This document shows, piece by piece, positions 60,986-64,000 of a stretch of 64,000 bases of DNA. The notes under the pieces were generated by a model that was not told the origin of the DNA, did not search any database, and saw only the letters and a program-made list of their open reading frames with translations. Both the position numbers and the translations under genes were made by a program. The DNA lies in NCBI GenBank assembly GCA_029263475.1, contig JAJCXK010000083.1, forward strand, positions 18,823 through 82,822, in the 5' to 3' direction. The number at the start of each line of letters is the position of its first letter. The first letter of the stretch is position 1. Origin of the DNA: Candidatus Nitrosopumilus sp. (GTDB lineage: Archaea; Thermoproteota; Nitrososphaeria; Nitrososphaerales; Nitrosopumilaceae).

Positions 60986-61207
60986 GTTTGCCTGTTTCCG
61001 CTTCCTCATGTTTTTGACAATGTTCATCAGAATGGCCTTGGAAAAATTTAGAATCCTAATAACGAACAATATGTTTAGTCTTTATTCAACAACGTAATAT
61101 CGATCCATGACATCTTTACCGCAAAATCTTGTTTGAAATATAAAAATAACTGAATATGGGTCAATCATCAATTAAGGATTGATTGAATGGAAAAAATAGT
61201 GATTTGA

Positions 61208-61882
61208 ATGACTGGTTATGAAGAATTATTGAAAGTAAGCATTGAGAAATTTGAAAGTGAAATTTTTCCATTACTGCTCGATAACAAGCTGATCAAAAAA
61301 AATGTAGAATTCTTTCATAATTCTTTTCCAAAAATAGCAGACAGGTTGGAGATTCAAAAAGTATCTGTTGAACGTAAAATATCACTCCTACACGCTCACA
61401 TTGACAACGGAGGTGGTCTGGAAAGCTTTGACGAATCTGTTTTGAAGGATTTGACGTTTGTTTTGGTACATACAATGTTTGGATATTTTCAAATATTCAA
61501 ATCGCATCTGGCTTATTGTGTTGATCTTTCAAAAATAAATATGTCCGAGAATGATCCAAAGTTTGATCAAATAGTGAAAAAATTATCCGAGTTCAAAAAC
61601 CATGATGGCGGTTTGGTATTTTACTACGATGGTCTTAGAAAATTCTTCAATTTGGATCTGATTCATGCTCTGGAACGTGATTTGTGGTGGCTCAACGAAA
61701 ATTTAGAATTCACGTTTGAAGAGATTGACGGGACAGTTATTTCATTTAACATTGGGGAATTGCAGGAGGAGCTGGCAGCCATAAATGCTATTGTCTTGGG
61801 ATTTACCGAAAATTATGTGAAAAATTTTGATGGTGCAAACTATGAAAATATGAAACACAGCTATCCTAACCTTTTCGGATGA
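61208..61882 (+). CDS. hypothetical helical protein, 224 aa
   Basis: This is a soluble, almost entirely helical protein (E-I-F-P-L-L-L-D-N-K-L-I-K-K-N-V, later W-W-L-N-E-N-L-E-F-T-F-E-E-I). No motif identifies the function. The next gene follows 40 bases on, in the same direction. Confidence 0.65.
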   Translation: MTGYEELLKVSIEKFESEIFPLLLDNKLIKKNVEFFHNSFPKIADRLEIQKVSVERKISLLHAHIDNGGGLESFDESVLKDLTFVLVHTMFGYFQIFKSHLAYCVDLSKINMSENDPKFDQIVKKLSEFKNHDGGLVFYYDGLRKFFNLDLIHALERDLWWLNENLEFTFEEIDGTVISFNIGELQEELAAINAIVLGFTENYVKNFDGANYENMKHSYPNLFG

Positions 61883-61922
61883 TGATCCATACCCTTATGT
61901 CCATAATTTCTGTTAAAAATCT

Positions 61923-62366
61923 GTGACTGAATTGGATGACTCACAAATGAATGCCATGATCAGCGTGACGATCTTGTTTGAATATTGTAAAAGATCTTTT
62001 AATCGATCAGATAATCCTGAAATGCATTTTTACGTTATTCCCGAATTGTGCGATATGGATAATGAAATAATCAAAGCAAACGCTGTTCACCTAATCGACG
62101 AAAATCTGGTAAGGGGAGGTGTGGATGATGACGGCACTAAAACGTTTCCTTGGATAAGAAGAATAACTCCAACTGGCATGCAACTGATTCAAAGACTTGC
62201 TGATGAATCTAAATCCAACATCCCGGAACTGCATGACAAATTAAAAAACAAGGAAGATTCCATGGGGAAAACCCTTGAATTCATGGCTTATTGTCTCGGG
62301 TCTGATGAATTTCCGGCCAAAGTCTTGGATATTGCAAAAAATATTGTCCTGAAGCGTTTGATCTGA
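61923..62366 (+). CDS. hypothetical protein, 147 aa
   Basis: The start is GTG at 61923. The first part (T-I-L-F-E-Y-C-K-R-S-F) and the R-R-I-T-P-T-G-M-Q-L-I-Q-R-L segment suggest a winged-helix-like fold, but I do not recognise the family. It probably shares a transcript with the preceding gene. Confidence 0.6.
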   Translation: MTELDDSQMNAMISVTILFEYCKRSFNRSDNPEMHFYVIPELCDMDNEIIKANAVHLIDENLVRGGVDDDGTKTFPWIRRITPTGMQLIQRLADESKSNIPELHDKLKNKEDSMGKTLEFMAYCLGSDEFPAKVLDIAKNIVLKRLI

Positions 62367-62500
62367 TCTATGTTTCATTTGCAGTGCTTCGTACATCGTC
62401 TGTGTTGATTTTTTATTAAAACAAACCCGTATCAAACGCAGTCTACAACAAACGCATTCCAATTACAATGATATTTTAACATCTTTGAAGTACCCTAAAC

Positions 62501-64000
62501 ATGATTCCAAAGTGGGGTTTGTTTGTAATTTCAGCATCATTTCTTATTTCAGTTTCACCTGCGTTTGCGCAGCATCATTCTGGTGCCATTGCCCCGCCAG
62601 TTGATTTTGATGGGTTGAAGGTGGCCATTAGCACTATTTTGTCCCCTATGGATTATGCGTACGAGGAAGACAAGAATGCAAATTTATCCGTGAGATTCTT
62701 TGACAGTGAAACAAATGTCAACATAAAAAGCGTCACCTACAGGATTCAAATCTTCCACGAGTCTACTCTTGTTGCAAACGAATACTATTTTGACGAAGAT
62801 GGCAAGCTTGATGTGAAAATAAAACCAACCACTGGATGTCTGGAGAATGAACTGTGGAAATGCACGCAGTATAATGGGGAAAAGCACGCCATAGCTGGCG
62901 CATATTATGCAAGAGGTGATTCATTTCCTACAATACAGGGACCTGTTTTTGATCGAAGTGGGCAATACAACATCAAAGTTTCCATTGTGGGTGCTACAAA
63001 TCCCAGAACTATGACTGCGACTGACCTCCTTTTTGAGACTTTCTTACACATACCTCAAAATGAAATATTTCTAATTAGAGATGCCAATGCACAAGAGATC
63101 CCGATTTCCGTTAAGTCTTACAACGGAGATATTTCCAATTTTAGTTTTGACGAGTCATCCAAAAAAATATCTTATGATGTTCTTAACGATGATAATTCAG
63201 ATCAGCAGCATGATTCTAACGTAAAGCAGGTAATTTCCATCAGGGATGAATTTTCAAACTTCAAACGAGGGTACGAAATTGACGTGTTAGTAAACGGAAT
63301 CCAACTTCAAGACAGCTCTTTTGATGTAGATGGTTCAGTTCCGGGCCAAAACATCATACGAATAAACATCCCCCATGATGAATTTATTCTCATTGATGAC
63401 GCATCAGTAGATGGCAATTCCAATAGCATGACAAAAATTGAATTGCTGTCTGGAGAGAAAATAAAATTTGATAACCTTGATTTTTCATATGATAACGGTT
63501 ACTCTGCCAGTGTGATATGGGACTCAAAATCTTCGTCTGGGATGGATATTCCCTTCACATTCTCTTTCTTTGATGGCGATGATAATCCAGTAAACGATAT
63601 CCTGTTTGCCTACAGTATTACAGATGACTCTGGAAGCGAGGTTTGGTCAAACATTGGAACCAATGATACGTATCTGGGTATTTTAGCTCCGCATGGAATT
63701 GCACAAGAGTCCATTCTGATTTCGACAGATGGGAATTATAAAATGAAACTAATTTTGACAGGCCAGAACTCCGGAAACTTTGAAATCTTTCTTATTTCAG
63801 ATTCTTCCTTCTCCATTCTATCTCAAAATGAGAAATTAGATGAAAAAACTGCATCCATTCCATCCTGGATTAAGAGCAACGCTGGATGGTGGGCAGATGG
63901 CCAGATTGACGACGGCTCATTCATCGAGGGAATGCAGTTCCTGATAAGGGAAGGATTCATGAGCGTGGATGCGACAGAGCAGGGCTCGGCCACCTCTCAG
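62501..64000 (+). CDS. large exported protein with W-module, partial at window end
   Basis: ATG 62501 starts a signal peptide (L-I-S-V-S-P-A-F-A-Q), and the frame stays open to the last base, giving at least 500 residues. Several beta-sandwich-like domains of about 100 residues follow (F-D-R-S-G-Q-Y-N-I-K-V-S-I-V, later Y-S-I-T-D-D-S-G-S-E). Near the end comes the Trp-rich module P-S-W-I-K-S-N-A-G-W-W-A, also found in the proteins at 37600 and 46683. A cell-surface or S-layer-associated protein is likely. The stop lies outside the window. Confidence 0.8.
   Translation, partial: MIPKWGLFVISASFLISVSPAFAQHHSGAIAPPVDFDGLKVAISTILSPMDYAYEEDKNANLSVRFFDSETNVNIKSVTYRIQIFHESTLVANEYYFDEDGKLDVKIKPTTGCLENELWKCTQYNGEKHAIAGAYYARGDSFPTIQGPVFDRSGQYNIKVSIVGATNPRTMTATDLLFETFLHIPQNEIFLIRDANAQEIPISVKSYNGDISNFSFDESSKKISYDVLNDDNSDQQHDSNVKQVISIRDEFSNFKRGYEIDVLVNGIQLQDSSFDVDGSVPGQNIIRINIPHDEFILIDDASVDGNSNSMTKIELLSGEKIKFDNLDFSYDNGYSASVIWDSKSSSGMDIPFTFSFFDGDDNPVNDILFAYSITDDSGSEVWSNIGTNDTYLGILAPHGIAQESILISTDGNYKMKLILTGQNSGNFEIFLISDSSFSILSQNEKLDEKTASIPSWIKSNAGWWADGQIDDGSFIEGMQFLIREGFMSVDATEQGSATSQ

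Noticed and set aside
1..64000. tRNA, rRNA and CRISPR arrays
   Set aside because: Scanning intergenic stretches for T-loop-like sequences and spaced repeats by eye gave nothing convincing. A tRNA scan would settle this.

Overview
The window is an AT-rich stretch of archaeal chromosome that looks like an ammonia-oxidising thaumarchaeon (Nitrososphaerota) of the marine/group I.1a type (Nitrosopumilus or Nitrosarchaeum relatives). The pointers are a split methylmalonyl-CoA mutase with its MeaB GTPase (3-hydroxypropionate/4-hydroxybutyrate cycle), two TFIIB paralogues, archaeal release factor aRF1, archaeal PurP, a PCNA-binding Nre protein, a class III PHA synthase, and several exported proteins with a Trp-rich 'W-I-K-x-N-A-x-W-W' module. 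I found no tRNA, rRNA or CRISPR array. The assignment rests on recognised protein families, not on a database search.

Layout. 0-6 kb: methylmalonyl-CoA mutase large subunit, MeaB, a membrane-anchored protein and an M1 aminopeptidase, all on the minus strand. 6-16 kb: an RHH-like regulator, TFIIB, the B12-binding mutase subunit, IlvC, an EF-Tu/SelB-like protein without a P-loop, a lipase-like hydrolase overlapping MetRS, and S-adenosylhomocysteine hydrolase divergent from a Rieske protein. 16-25 kb: nadE-cysS (overlapping), MscS with a DUF432-like partner, Nre repair protein, a cobalamin-binding-type protein and small regulators. 25.9-29.1 kb: an accessory patch with richer base composition, tiny genes, frame-broken genes, a SWIM zinc finger, an exported thermonuclease and zinc-ribbon micro-ORFs, which I read as the remains of a mobile element. 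29-32 kb: BirA and a second TFIIB.

32-37 kb: a polyhydroxyalkanoate locus with phaE-phaC on the plus strand, facing a phasin-like gene, a phasin/AbrB fusion and an alpha/beta hydrolase. 37-44 kb: MsrA, an exported repeat protein with a perfect 101-bp internal duplication, a methyltransferase, RDD, HIT, aRF1 and a DsbA-like protein. 44.8-50.5 kb: CbtB-CbtA cobalt transporter, two tandem winged-helix paralogues, a PhnDCE-type ABC importer and PurP. 50.5-64 kb: AspRS among many short genes, a TPR protein, an sfsA pseudogene, a frameshifted response regulator joined to a class III nucleotidyl cyclase, an ArsR/DUF1724-like regulator and, running off the right edge, another large exported protein.

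Connections. Cobalt/cobalamin recurs (B12 mutase, BtuF-like protein, CbtAB), and BirA would biotinylate the carboxylase that feeds the same carbon cycle. The PHA locus offers carbon storage. Three paralogues of one small, unrecognised thaumarchaeal family sit at 32.8, 38.7 and 58.2 kb.
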